Assembly (NCBI GenBank): GCA_932294295.1
Contig: OW028579.1
Coordinates: 28,345,250-28,409,249, forward strand
From: Alitta virens
Lineage: Eukaryota; Annelida; Polychaeta; Phyllodocida; Nereididae
Length of the DNA: 64,000 nucleotides
Reading direction: 5' to 3'
The notes below the pieces were generated by a model, which saw only the letters and a program-made list of their open reading frames with translations, was not told where the DNA came from and did no database searches. Shown one piece after another: positions 23,556 through 36,000 of the stretch (position 1 is its first letter; every line of letters begins with the position of its first letter). The translations under genes were made by a program, and so were the position numbers.

Positions 23556-25615
23556 TTAAATGAATTCTAAATGGTCGCTTTCTTTGGCACCATATTTTGT
23601 CTTTTGCTCTTCAAATAACTCAATGAGCGCTTGTCTATACTTTTCATGCCATTTATCAATATCTTCTTGGCTTGGGTTTTCGACTTTTGGAATTTCCATT
23701 GGCTTTCCAACTGCAATGATATTTAACAACTTATTTAAAAAAAAACAAAAAAAAACGATGTCTGTATATTATAATAATAATCCATCTCTTGAAATTCAAA
23801 TTCTTTCATCAACCAGTTTTTTATTTGGAAGATTATTTTCCAGGCGCTGGCTAGAATTCATAAGGTATATGCTGTGAAAATCAGGCTATAGATAAACAGA
23901 CATAATAATTGGATATAACAGACTTTTCCAGACTATCACTCTTTGTTATTTCTTATGCATTTGCCATTTGTATATCAGTGTCATTTGGACATCAATTTTT
24001 ACTATGTTCTGTCTGTGATGAAAAACTTTTCACTTTTCTTTTTTTTTCTAAACAATATACTCACCCACAGTAGTAATTGAACGTCTGTATGGTAAGATGC
24101 CAAAGGTATAGTTGAAAATTCCTCGGCCGTGAAAAACAGGCATCGAGAAGCCCATTTTGTTGGTGAGAAAATCTTGCATTTTTCTCACAAAAGTCCCCGG
24201 TTGATTAGGGACTTGCTCGTAAATGTTGTTTTCTCCAAATGAATACATAGGAACCAATGGAACGCTGCAAAATTATACCATAGAAAAATCATATACGGTT
24301 ACTCTGTGATCATACCAATCATTTTAAAGATACCGCACTAATTTAAAGCAAGAAATAATGTTGATAGTAACTTTTTGTATCTAACTACTCACCCGTGTCT
24401 CAAAGCAATTTTAATAAATCCCTTTCTTCTGTTGAAACACAGACGGTAATTTCCCTCCTTGGCTTCTAGTGCTTCATTAGCTCCACCTAAGATTAAAACT
24501 AGAGCATTTCCAGTGCCCTCTTTTGTTAATAACCACTCTATACTTTCCTTGCTGCATTCACACATTCCTGAAATAGAGTAAACCTAAATTAGAAAATATA
24601 TATATATATATAATTATATATATATATTGCACATAACATTGCCAGATTAGGGCAAGTGTATGAAATTAGGCAACTGACCTGTTGTCGTAATATAGTCCCT
24701 ATAAATTGGGAATTGGAATTGGCCGACCAGAGTGAGTAAAATGGGCCGGAGTCCAGGAAATTTTGTTCGAAAGTCTGTTGCATCAGTCGCAAAATTGCAG
24801 AATGCTCCAGTGCTCATGACCTGTTCAATTAGAATGGCTTAAATAAACGTACTTCACCTACCACATTCAAATTAGTTCTATGGATGTTTTTTTTTTTTTT
24901 TTTTTTTTTTTTTCCCCTCTCTCTCTTATTTTTTGTGAGACAGGCATAAAGAAAAACCCATACATTTATCCACCATTCATTGAGACTATTCCTTTCATTA
25001 ATATAACACGTAAATTAATGGCAAAGAAAATTATCTTTGCTAGTGATTTTGTGTCAAAAGAAGTGGCTATGGAAATACTAGCTGAGCAATGTTAAAAATT
25101 TAAATGAAGAAGTTTACACCGTGAGGATGACATCCCAGAATGTAGTTCTTTTTTGGGTCAAGGTCACAGGTTTTGACAAGGTCGATGGGGAAGTAGTCTC
25201 TCATATATTTCCAGATTTTCCATTGTCTGAACCAGACCACCTCTCTTCCTCCTCTTTGGGGCGTCTTCCTATCGTAAAGATACCAGCAAAGGTAGCCAAG
25301 GGGGATCCAGTACAAGTCGGTGAAGAGCAGGTAAATGCAGAAGAAGAGCATCCCAAAACCTGTTCAATAAAGTGTTGACAGTGTTAGCTACTTTCAAGAT
25401 AGGCCTATACACAAATTGACCTTTTTGGCAAAGTCACTGCATATTTTGGTAAGATACTGTAAATCGCCAGCAATTTATCATAAAATCTACAGGGAAGTTT
25501 TTAAAAGTACAACATATTAAACACTCATTTCCATTTAGATCACCAGGATATCCCCATGATCCTAGCCAGTATATTCTCCAGATTTCATCAATCAGCTGAC
25601 AGAAGCACAGTTTAT

Positions 25616-25657
<42 letters not shown>

Positions 25658-25720
25658 ATAGACGAGGATAGAATAGATAGATAGATAGACTAGATGGACT
25701 AGATAGACTAGATAAGTAGA

Positions 25721-25810
<90 letters not shown>

Positions 25811-26552
25811 GTTACTGCTACTTATTTCATTTGGGCCTGCTCAGAGCATGAATTAATTATTTTGCACTGTATTATTTATTTATTTATTCAATTGTTTGGT
25901 ATCAAACTGATCTAAAGAGGTTCAAAAGTTCACTGAATGAGGATAAGCACTGTTGAAAAATAGTAGAGCAGTACAATTTAAACCATCCGATATAAAGACC
26001 TTGACTTACACAAAAGGTGATGATGATGTACAAAGGTTAATTTAGATCACCAGGATATCCTTTTGACCCTAGCCAAGCAAGCATGGCCCTCAATTGCGTC
26101 CGAGTTCGCAGAATGAGGACCATGCAGCAGTCTTTCAATTTTTCTTGGGATTATATGTGCACGCAGTTTTACAGCCTTCCTACCTCCCTGAATCATTTTT
26201 ATTTGAAAAGTAATGAATGCGCACACTATCACTAATCTTGACATGCTGTTATTTTTCCACAATCATCATTTTGTAGTAGTGAATCGACAATTTCAAGTTG
26301 GCACTTACGAATTTATACTGTCCAGAAAATATTTATTTAACCTGTTGCAAAATACCACGAAAAAGGACAGGACTGCTGCCTGGCTACATGACCCCAATGG
26401 TGACCCTAATTGTGGGGTCAACTGTACTTACCTAAAAATAAGAAGGAACCAATCCAGTTCAAGCAGCCCAGTGTTTGAAGTCTTCTCTCCAGAGGAATCT
26501 TGAGGGGTGCAAACTCAACCCCAAGTAACTTGACATGTTTTTCATCTGACAT
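23556..26552 (-). CDS. MOGAT1-like: DGAT2/MOGAT-family acyl-CoA acyltransferase
   Basis: Transfers an acyl group from acyl-CoA to mono- or diacylglycerol in the endoplasmic reticulum membrane, for triacylglycerol synthesis. Six coding exons on the minus strand: 26552-26432, 25359-25118, 24820-24679, 24567-24393, 24264-24065 and 23710-23556 (TAA at 23558-23556). All junctions keep frame, giving 344 aa, the usual family length. Near the N-terminus a hydrophobic hairpin (about residues 30-66) is followed by a YFP motif (DYFPIDLV). The family's catalytic HPHG motif lies at about residues 118-121, where exon 2 ends exactly after HPHG. Then come GAFCNFATDATDF, the conserved ALVLILGGANEALEA, and RHGVPLVPMYSFGEN. 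The start codon is preceded by a splice acceptor, and a donor at 26936-26931 suggests a 5' UTR exon upstream. DGAT2 and MOGAT cannot be told apart by eye; MOGAT1 is favoured only by linkage. Confidence 0.93.
25616..25810. repeat. (GATA)n microsatellite
   Basis: About 195 bp of GATA repeat with a short interruption (ACTAGATGGACTAG-like) in the middle. It lies in the first coding intron of the acyltransferase gene. Confidence 0.97.
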
Positions 26553-26936
26553 GCTTTAATCTGAAATACAGCTTCAATCTTAAATACATATTTGTGTACA
26601 TTATAATTAGTATATTATATATATTATAATTATAGAATAGTAATATCCTGCAGTAGACCTTATTTTAATTGCATGTACATTTATGTATATAACAACTACA
26701 TTTACTATAATATGTTAGGACACTGAGATTTTGAATATATCATTATGGTAGAATATCAAATTGTCAGCATGAATTAGCAAAATATCATATACTACAGCAT
26801 ATTACAGCATTCATATAGCTATCAAGAAATAATAATAATCTAAATTGCACACTAGTAGTATACTCATGTAAATACAGTAAATACCAGGCCAGGTAACTGC
26901 ATGTGAGAGCTGTAATAAAAAAACAGACTTACCTCC

Positions 26937-27010
26937 AACCTGTGCAAACTTTCAAATCAATCCAGCAGTTGCATGAAGATACCAGAAAGATATGGAATCA
27001 GCTTTGGAAT
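26937..27010 (-). other. Candidate 5' UTR exon of the acyltransferase gene
   Basis: A strong donor (GGAG then GTAAGT) ends at 26937 on the minus strand. It fits the unpaired acceptor 8 bases upstream of the acyltransferase start codon. The upstream limit cannot be seen. Confidence 0.45.
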
Positions 27011-28137
27011 ATCCTGGGGCGAGATAAATATGTTTATCAATTCTGACACTGTTTGTGAGCCAGTGGAGTTCATTTGAACTTGTTGTGATCCATTGGAGTG
27101 AGTACAAACTGAAAACTAGGTCAGTGTATTCTTGAAGCATATACCACAAAACAACTAAGGCATTGCCAATGGCCATGGTTGCTCTTCCCTTCTTTTTTCT
27201 GTCCCCCCCCCCTCCCCTCCTCCTTTTTTTGTTAAACCCATTGTGAGTCAAAGAACTAGTTCTTCCTAGTGATTGACAAGTATTCCAGACTGAATTATTT
27301 TAGATATGATAGGTTTTTTTCTATATCTGGCATCTAGACCAATCACATGATATAACTTTGACTGATATTAGCTTTAACAATACAGATATATATAGCGAAC
27401 GTACAGATACTCGGATCTGTACTTAGGTCAATGACTGAGATAGCAGTTTGCTTGGTGAAAATTTAGAAAAACTTATGAATCTCTTTGAAAAATATGAAAC
27501 ACAAATCTTAAGATTGCATATATTGTGTAATTATTTTGTAAATAATGCCAGATGAAGAAAAGATATTTTGTCCAAATCTCTACTATCCTGACAATTAGAA
27601 AATCATGATAATTTTGGATGAAGTCTTTGGTTACCGTTTCCAAAGTTCATAGATTAAACTTTTAGTCATAATTGATCCTGCAACCATGGAATTTTACTGC
27701 AGTAGAACAAGCTAAACAACATCGTTTTTTCAGGCAATTGACCACATTAAGAATTTTCTTGTTACTTAAATGTTACTCTGCACACTGTATGACTGAAAAT
27801 TGAAGTACCTCATGTTCCATTTCCATGCAGGGACATGTGAAAGACTCCACCTATGTAGTGATTGTATACACAGGGTGGTCTCCAATACTTATCATCTCAT
27901 CATTACAACTGTCTGTGGTACATACAGGGTGACTATTTAGGCACACCAATAGCTTTGAAATAACAAGTCATTACTGATAAAATACCTGTAAATCCTTCAA
28001 AAATGTTCAGGAGGCAGACTTCAGCAATTATGTCATAGACAGTATGGTTTACAATTTTCATACGGTATTTTAATAAAGCCCTTCCTTTTAGAACTTTTTT
28101 GGAGAACCTCGCAGCGGGGCCTTTATAGGCCGCAGGA

Positions 28138-28371
28138 GCGGCCCCATAGGGGCCGCCCGTAGGGCTTTTATGTTTACAGATTGGCCAAAAACAAAATCTA
28201 CTGACGTACTATTCTCAAATGACTGGATCGGAACTATGTTGTCCTAATTAATGAACGTTAGAAATCATTGCGCAGTCATTCGGCACGAGAAAAATAGGCC
28301 AAAACGTCACAACAAACTTGTATTGATGACGTCACAATGCCTCTATTTAATAAGCTCATTGGCCAATCTGT
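28138..28371. mobile_element. Inverted-repeat element with GC-rich hairpin
   Basis: ACAGATTGGCCAA (28176-28188) and TTGGCCAATCTGT (28359-28371) are exact inverted complements about 170 bp apart, and AGGGC/GGGCCCT motifs lie just outside both. Immediately to the left, GCGGCCCC-ATA-GGGGCCGC (28138-28156) forms a perfect hairpin, striking in such AT-rich surroundings. TGACGTCA-like sites lie inside. Confidence 0.5.
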
Positions 28372-29689
28372 TGAGTGGGAAGGGCCCTGCAGATTTAATT
28401 TAATTTGATTGGCTAAAATGTCAATGACTGACAGATAGTGTAACTTTATTTTGTCACAAGTCTACAATGTAACCAAAAAAGTAGAAACAATACACATTTT
28501 AACAAAAAATAATGGGCCAGACATAAACAATGTCTGCACATAACTTTTGCAGGAAATGCACTTGACTTGACCTATCACCTTCATTTCTTATAATTATTAA
28601 TAATAATCAGAGATTTACCTGAAATATATCAGTTCAGTCAAAAAGTGGGAACTTGCAGAACTCCACTTCTAAAAATGATAGAAAGATGCAGTTTTCAGCT
28701 AAAACTGTCACTTTGAAATTACGTTTTGTGTATATTTTTGTATTTATAACTGTACATCTTCTTTTTTCAATGTCCCAATGCTACTGAGTCTGAAGCTTAC
28801 TCAGTTTATATGTCCAGCTGTTAGAGGCAGACATAATGATGAGATGATAAGGCTTGGGCGTCCACTAAATTGTATGCATTTAAACCATTGTATAATTGTG
28901 TATTATACCAAGAGCTAATAGCCCATATGTAAACAATGTCTTAAAAGTTTATATTAATCCACAATTCAGCAACACATTTAATATAATGTAAGCAACAAGA
29001 GCAATGAGCTTGAGTAGTTCCAAACCACATTTTGCGTTTACAATTTTCAGTATATCAGATATTGATAACATAATATTGTGTTAAGAACAAATTTGCCCAT
29101 AAATTGCAGTAATTCTTGAAATTTGGTGTGCTAAATCAAGCCTTTCCCCTACTAAAAGGTGTTTTTTTTTTTGTTTTTTTTTCACAACCAAATGGCTGAA
29201 TACTGCATGTAAAATATAAAGGATAAAACTCTATACATTAAAAATTATACATAATTTCAAGAGGAATTGCAACTAATTTATTGTAGTTCAATGCCTTGAA
29301 TTTGTCGGTGTCAATTCAAGTGAATTGCACCTTTCCAAGAAAGATTGATTTTTCAATTAAGTTGATCTACGTGATATTACCCATATATGCATGAGAATGG
29401 CAAAGTACAATTTAAATCACACCTGCGGCCTCTCATGCACATTGCATTATCATATTAGGGGAAATATTGAATACCCAAAAATTGCTCTAAAAGACCTCAA
29501 ATTCCTGGACTTGAGCTTGATGCGGGGGAGGGGGCTTTTTTTTAGAGAAGCCTTAATTTTTTTGTGGGAAGGCAGCTACCCTTGGTTTCTACTTGAGCGG
29601 GAAGTATGTTAGGGTTTGGTCGTTACATGTTGGCACAAAGCATCAAGTTGGGCACATTACTACTTTTGGGCATGCTCTTTCATCTGAGA

Positions 29690-30095
29690 AGGGCCACGCT
29701 GAATTATTCATAGGATGGCCGCCATCTTGATTTAAAAAATGCCACCTATGATATCAAAGTGGTCCAAAGAAAATGCTCGTAACACCCTGTTAAATCCTAC
29801 TAGATACTTGCAATTTGGCACATAGGTACTTTTGGACATGCTCTTTTATGTCAGACTAAAATACAGCCAGGATGGCCGCCATCTTAATTTTTTAAATGGC
29901 CACCGACAATATTGCAATAAAAAGAAAATGTTTATATTAATAACCAGTCAAATCATGCTAGATACTTGAAATTTAGACACACATGTCCTTTTTTCATTAG
30001 AAAGATTGTTTCACTAAATTGCAGTTAAGATGGCTAACATATTGATTTAGAAAGGGCCACCAACAATATTGTAGTGGTGCATAGAAAATGCTGTG
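29690..30095. repeat. 160-bp tandem repeat, about three units
   Basis: Units are recognised by AGGATGGCCGCCATCTT (near 29712 and 29870) and its decayed form AAGATGGCTAACATATT (near 30028), spaced about 158-160 bp. Each is followed by GCCACC, an AATATT-like string, then GAAAATG and CTAGATACTTG. The unit is a possible old satellite monomer. Confidence 0.7.
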
Positions 30096-30822
30096 AAAAA
30101 TTAATAGATACAAATGTGCATGCTCTTATTGTTGGCAAGGTGCTTAGTAATTTGACAGGACCTAGATTATTGCCACCATACTTATTACAAGCCACACACA
30201 GATACAGATAGTGGTTAAAGTCACACTGACTACTTGATATCAAACTGATCTAAAGAGGTTCAAAAGTTTACATGTTGACATATAGTTATCTAAATTGAAA
30301 TGACAGTATTGTTTCTTATTATCATACATTATAACATAACCCAACAAAGGTTTATAATGAAATCATTGTTTATTTTAACTTATAAGAACATTTTCTTCAA
30401 TAGTGTCTTACATATGCACATTTTGATGAAATAACACTATTACAGAAAAACGACTTCATTAAATTATTGAATAATTACAGCTGAAAATGTCTTCATTAAA
30501 TTTCTTCAGTAAATAACTTTATTTTAGATCACTTAGTGACTTCAATCACACATGCCAGCACATGGATATATGTATGCAGTTTACAGTTCAAAATAGGCAT
30601 TTACGCAAATGCCCCATTCATAAACTTTAATTTCCTGCACAAGACATTATAAAATCTTGTATTAATTCGTGTATGGAACCAATGTTTGTTGTGGAATGTG
30701 TTCGAGTAAAGAAATTAGCTGAAAGAGCTTGGTTGAAATTTTTAAAGCATCAGTGACTGATGGAAAGGCTTTCCAGACTGACTTTTCCTAATAACCCCTT
30801 AGAACCCATGCAGGGGCATCGA

Positions 30823-31140
30823 TTTCTCTTGATGGTTGGGGGGGGGGGGGGGGTGCAGGCCTACTTTGTCTATCCCACTTTGACTTTCCCTCGCTCGTAC
30901 AAGTAGTAGCAGTTAATACATGGACACTGGCCAAGAGGTAAATTAATGGTGGATCACTTATGCCAAACTTATAAACTTGCACTGATATGCGATATCAAGT
31001 GTAAAGCTGTTTAACAAAGCAAAAATTTTCAAAAACAAATGTGTTTGAAAAAGGGTAATTTTTATTTGTGAATTTCAGGGGGAGGGGGGGGGGGGGTTGG
31101 TTGCATTGATCATCCCCCCCCCCCTTCTCAGAAAGTGTCA
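30823..31140. repeat. Dispersed repeat family A, copy 2
   Basis: Same orientation and same ordered landmarks as 2343-2655: poly-G, GCAGGCCTACTTTGT, GACTTTCCCTC, CGTACAAGT, AATGGTGGATCA, CTGTTTAACAAAGCA, poly-G, TTGCATTGATCATCC, poly-C. Confidence 0.75.
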
Positions 31141-33078
31141 TCCCCAAGTGAACCACAGATATTGCTGACTACACTCTTTGTAATTCTTACAGGCACCAAA
31201 TGCCACATACAGTTGTACATCTTGAGGCATACTGTGAAGTTTATGTATAAGTCATGCATTATCACAATTGGATCAGTTTCAAGCACTGTCCAATGTCCAC
31301 TGTGCTGTCCTGTTGCTTCATTACGATTGCACGCTGTAATGTATGATGGATGGAAGAAGCTTTAAGGTAATGGTAACAAGCAGGCCCTGATGATGAAGAA
31401 GAGCCTAACCTGGTGTGAAAATCTTTGTCTTCAAACTCAGGCTGTTGCTGCAAAACTTTTCTTGATTAACAAATGGAATAATTCTCTCTTGTTTGTTCTT
31501 TTGAAGAAGTACATTTCTCCTCACTCCTTTCCCCCCTTTTTTCTCTCTTCACTGTCTTCTCTATATATGGCCCTTACCATGTCCAGTCATGTCATTTGCA
31601 ATTGTTCAGATTTGTCTCATCCATGGAGGGAACCCTTTATCAGCATAGTCACTGAATGTTGGTGCTTAACTCATACAGAGTGTATGACTGCAGCGCCATC
31701 AAAAAGATGAATTTTCATAGAAAAAGTTCTCAAGATCTCTGTCTCAGATTTTGATTGCAATATACATTCTGCCAAAGAAGTTGCAATCAATCTTTAGGTG
31801 CAGATACTTGACTCTTTGTTTTGCAGATGGGTTTCATAGGCCCATATTTAAAAAGCAGAAGTGGACCAGGAATGCTGGAACTTTTGTCTATATAAGTACT
31901 GTGCTAAAGGTGTCACCTCAAAGCCCAGCGACCTCATTATTTTGCTTGTTTACTCATCTAAACTAAATTAATAAATTTCTTATAGTCTATATATATTTAT
32001 TAATAAAGGTCTAACAACGAAATGACAGAATGGTTAGATTTTCATGTGCTGAGTTTACAGAATTCTTGTGAAGCACAAATCTGAAAAGCAGGTAGTTCAG
32101 AAAAATTGCCTGAACTGAAAAAAATATGAATGCATTTCTCTCGTATTCAAATAATGTCCATAATTAAGTCGCTGGGATTTGAGGTGACAGCGCATAGTAT
32201 AAACCTAATTCTTCAGTTTTCAGAACTGTGTTTGGCTTTTTTCCTGTTTGCCACTCTTGATATGACAGGCCATATTTAGAATCTCTCCTGAGTTAACAGT
32301 GTGAACAGGATATTACTGACTTGTATTATTAAGGTGAGATGCCAAAAAAAAAGACTCACTAGTACTGTTCCACTGCGTCAAAAAGATCAACAAAAATTCA
32401 GAGAGCCAGTTCAATGTGAAGCCCATCAAACATGATATCATTACAATTATATTCTTCACTCAGTTGCTGTGAGCCAATCAGAACACTTCATTTTCATCTA
32501 GTGTGTGTAATAAATTGGCCCAAACAGACTACACTAATATACTGTGATTTCAGTTTGATCATCAAAAACATTTTAATTTTAGCTTTTACGAAGTGGACAC
32601 CATATTTCAATGGGAATGTTTCCTTTAATATCTCAAAAAGTTTCACAAAAAAAGTTTGTGTCAAACACAATTGCACCATAATACAAATATTAAGGAAAAG
32701 TCAACTTAACAATAAATACAAAATTATACATCTGTATACATGTACTAAAAGAATCATGCTGCCTCAAAATTTTTGAATTGTAATACAATAATTGCTTCAT
32801 AAATACATATTGCCATAATATATTGCTGTAGGGCATATTGTAACCTGATATAATACAGCATGTTATATGAGCATAATAATCTGATAATGGACTATAACAA
32901 AGAAAAAGCCAAATTTGCAAAATGCAAAACATCAATTTTTGTTTAGAAAATTGTGTGCATAATTGAAATCTTCATGAGTATATGAATCAGAGATAAAAAA
33001 GGCTCCATAGGTGTAAAGTGGACACAATTGAGAAGGGTAGATGACAAGCTGATCACCGCAAAGTTTTCAAATGCCTCT

Positions 33079-36000
33079 TCACTTCGATAAGCCTGAGGCT
33101 ACTGCGGCTGGGGCTGACCAGGTGTCCGTTAGATCGGCCGGGAAAGAAGACACAATGTCACAGATGTTTCTTGTCAGTCCTACTAACCTGAGAAAAATTG
33201 AATCAATACAACAAAATTAATGCAATTATATATAAATTTGTAAGACCTGAATTCAGTCAGACCTTCTACAGAATCGGCCTGAGCACAGGCATCACAATTG
33301 CCCTCTGGTGTAGGAAAACCCCCCAATAGTGGATTTTCATGGAAGGTTCTCTGTATTTCCACCAGGTGGCCAAAACAGAATACTGCAATTCTATTGGCTG
33401 AAAAAGTTCCCGCCCTTGGCTGTGATTGGCTGAAGCGAAGTGCATCCTAGCAGCAGTATTTTTAGTGCATTTTAATGTATATTTGACACTTTACCATTTA
33501 GTTGATGTTTGTTATTTTTCTGAGAAAGTTATATTTATGGAATCAGTTAGTTATTACCTACTGTGTCTGAAAAGCAAAATGAGTAATAAGACTTATGTCC
33601 TGCTGAATTCAGTGAAAAGACTCCATTCCCCCTTAGACCACTGACTGTTTTATAAGTATTAACAGTCAGCGGTCCAAGGGGGGGGGGGAGCAGTTGTGCT
33701 ACACCAGAGGGCGATTGTGATGCATGTGGACCTGAGGGTCTGATGTTCTGCTTGTTGTTATGTCAAGTTTTATGCAAACTTTTTATAGTAAGTTTCCTAC
33801 CAAATTCTCCACTCGTCAGGTAGAATAGGGCGAGCATTATCCTCTGTGACTTTGATGCATTCCTTAATGTTTTTGAAATTATTTTCAATGTCTTGTTTTG
33901 CAATGACCAAAGGTTCATAGGTGCCAATGTTGTTCAGAAGTTGCTGAAAGTAAAATACATACAATATGAATATTGAAGGCCTTTGGCAATACAAATTGAC
34001 AATTGTACAGAATTACTACAGTAATTACACGGCCTTTGCAATGAAATTGGAAGTTAAAACAATAAGATCTATATAAAATGTATGTTGTTAATATGAAATA
34101 ACAAGTGCTAAAAGTGTAGAATAGGACCCCAATAGCATGTGAATTTCATCAAAAGACATCCACAATGGGTACCATCTATAAATACATTCATGAAAATGTT
34201 ATGCCACAATAGCATGTGAATTTCATCAAAAGGCACATGTGGTTTTCTTGATTTTTTGTTTCGTCCTTTTTTTAGTCACTAGACATTACTTTATAGCCCC
34301 TGATCCCATGCCATTTGATATACTTTTCAAAGCAACTTCTAGAATATTGGAGCATTTAATATTTACTGTAGAGGTATTATATTAATAAATATTAATTCGT
34401 AAATTGATTGAATATCAGATGGAATTACATAATCTATTTAAATCCTTTAATAGGACTAACCAAAAAAAAAAGTATTTTACTAATGTATTTTCACAGAGAT
34501 TAAATTTTCACTCACAAATAAAACAGCCAGTTGATGAGCAATGTATTTGTGATTGTCGACCACCGACATATCATCTTGTAGTTGGTGACAAAGACTTAGA
34601 AGTTGGTGCAATTGAGCGACAGATGAAAAATAACCTGAAAGTAATTATAATGGATCAAATAATTGTACTTATTGTACAACAAATATATAATTGAAACACA
34701 TGCAGATAATATAAGAAACAATTATAATTTTCTCACCATCCATGACAGTTGTGTTCTCAGGAAATACAGCATTTTCAGGACATTTTAAATAAGCCAAAGC
34801 TCGTGGATAAAGTTGGTCAGCACCAATGTGATAGAGGAAATCCTATAGAAAACATTTAAAAAGTCTTTTTTGAAAAATGTTATATTGACATTAATCAATT
34901 GACATGTATATCACATATTTATCAACAAGGTTTTTACCTTTCAAGACAATAGAAACTTTTAAGAGTACTTCGCTGGGTGGCAAACCATGTTTTGTGAAAC
35001 TGCAGCAAATGAATTTTAGTTTTTAACTCCAAAATCTGTATATTAAAATTATAAAATGAGTGAACAACTTTTACATACCACCAAGGAAAATCTGGGATTC
35101 GGAAGCTTTTCAAAGTAAGCTGTTACATTTTTTCGAAGCACCATCGCTGGAAAAAAAGGCATACATTAATATTTTGCAGATTGATTACACAGCAAGAATT
35201 TATGGTAAAAATTAACTTTATTATTTTTGGAGAAAGGCGGGGTTGCCACTGGACCAGGAAAAGTCAGAGAATTCCATGGTCAGGGAAAAGTTGAGGAATT
35301 GTTTAAAGTTGTCATATTTAGAAATCTGGAAATTCTGGAAAAGGGTACTGCTGTCAGGGGGAAATTGTTTCTTTGTCAGCACATGCATTCAAAGCTTGCA
35401 ACACTCCCACTGACAAAATTACAGAATTCGTCGTAGTTTCACATAATTGCATCATATAGTTACACTGTGATAAAAATGGCTTACAAATGTATGAATTTTC
35501 ACGCATCTATTTCGTCAGGGAAATTTCAGAGAAAAGTCAGGGAATTCTGAAATTGCTAAAGAGTGGCAACCCTGAAAGTGTAATTTGCTGTAGAATTACC
35601 TTTGCTTTCAAATGAGTTGCTATATTGCCCATGTTCAATCCTTGCAGTCTTTATCTGAAAAAAAACAAGAAAGTATTCATATCTTTTGACAAATAATATA
35701 TATATATAGGACTTGTCATTGATATGCAGGCTATAGGTGTTTTTTTTTTATGAGGAAAAGGTACATACTTGTGCCAGCTCTTTTTTGCAAAGCAAATCCA
35801 GTTGTGACACAATGGCAAGAATGCTTAATGTTATTCCATTTGCATCTGTTTGACCAACACGTAGTGGATCATCTAAACAGTCTTCAACTGAAAAAGAAAG
35901 TGCACTGTTTGACTTAAGCATACAGTTCCAACCTGCCGGCTCACGTGCAGCACGACAAAAATAATTCTTAGTGATTAGAATTAAGAAAAACCAAACACAC

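Larger units (their letters stand above)
27011..33078. other. Repeat-rich intergenic region
   Basis: Six kilobases between the acyltransferase gene and the unrecognised helical-protein gene. Contains an inverted-repeat element with a GC-rich hairpin (28138-28371), a 160-bp tandem repeat (29690-30095) and repeat family A copy 2 (30823-31140). The rest is AT-rich. A plus-strand frame at 31390-31710 (106 codons) shows no domain, no exon signals and no resemblance I can name, so I do not call it a gene. Confidence 0.6.

Noticed and set aside
31390..31710. 106-codon plus-strand frame in the intergenic region
   Set aside because: No splice context, domain or family resemblance; serine/leucine-rich composition expected from the local sequence.
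34404..34694. 96-codon plus-strand frame in the helical-protein locus
   Set aside because: Antisense to exon 6 (34634-34516), which is fixed by phase on the minus strand.
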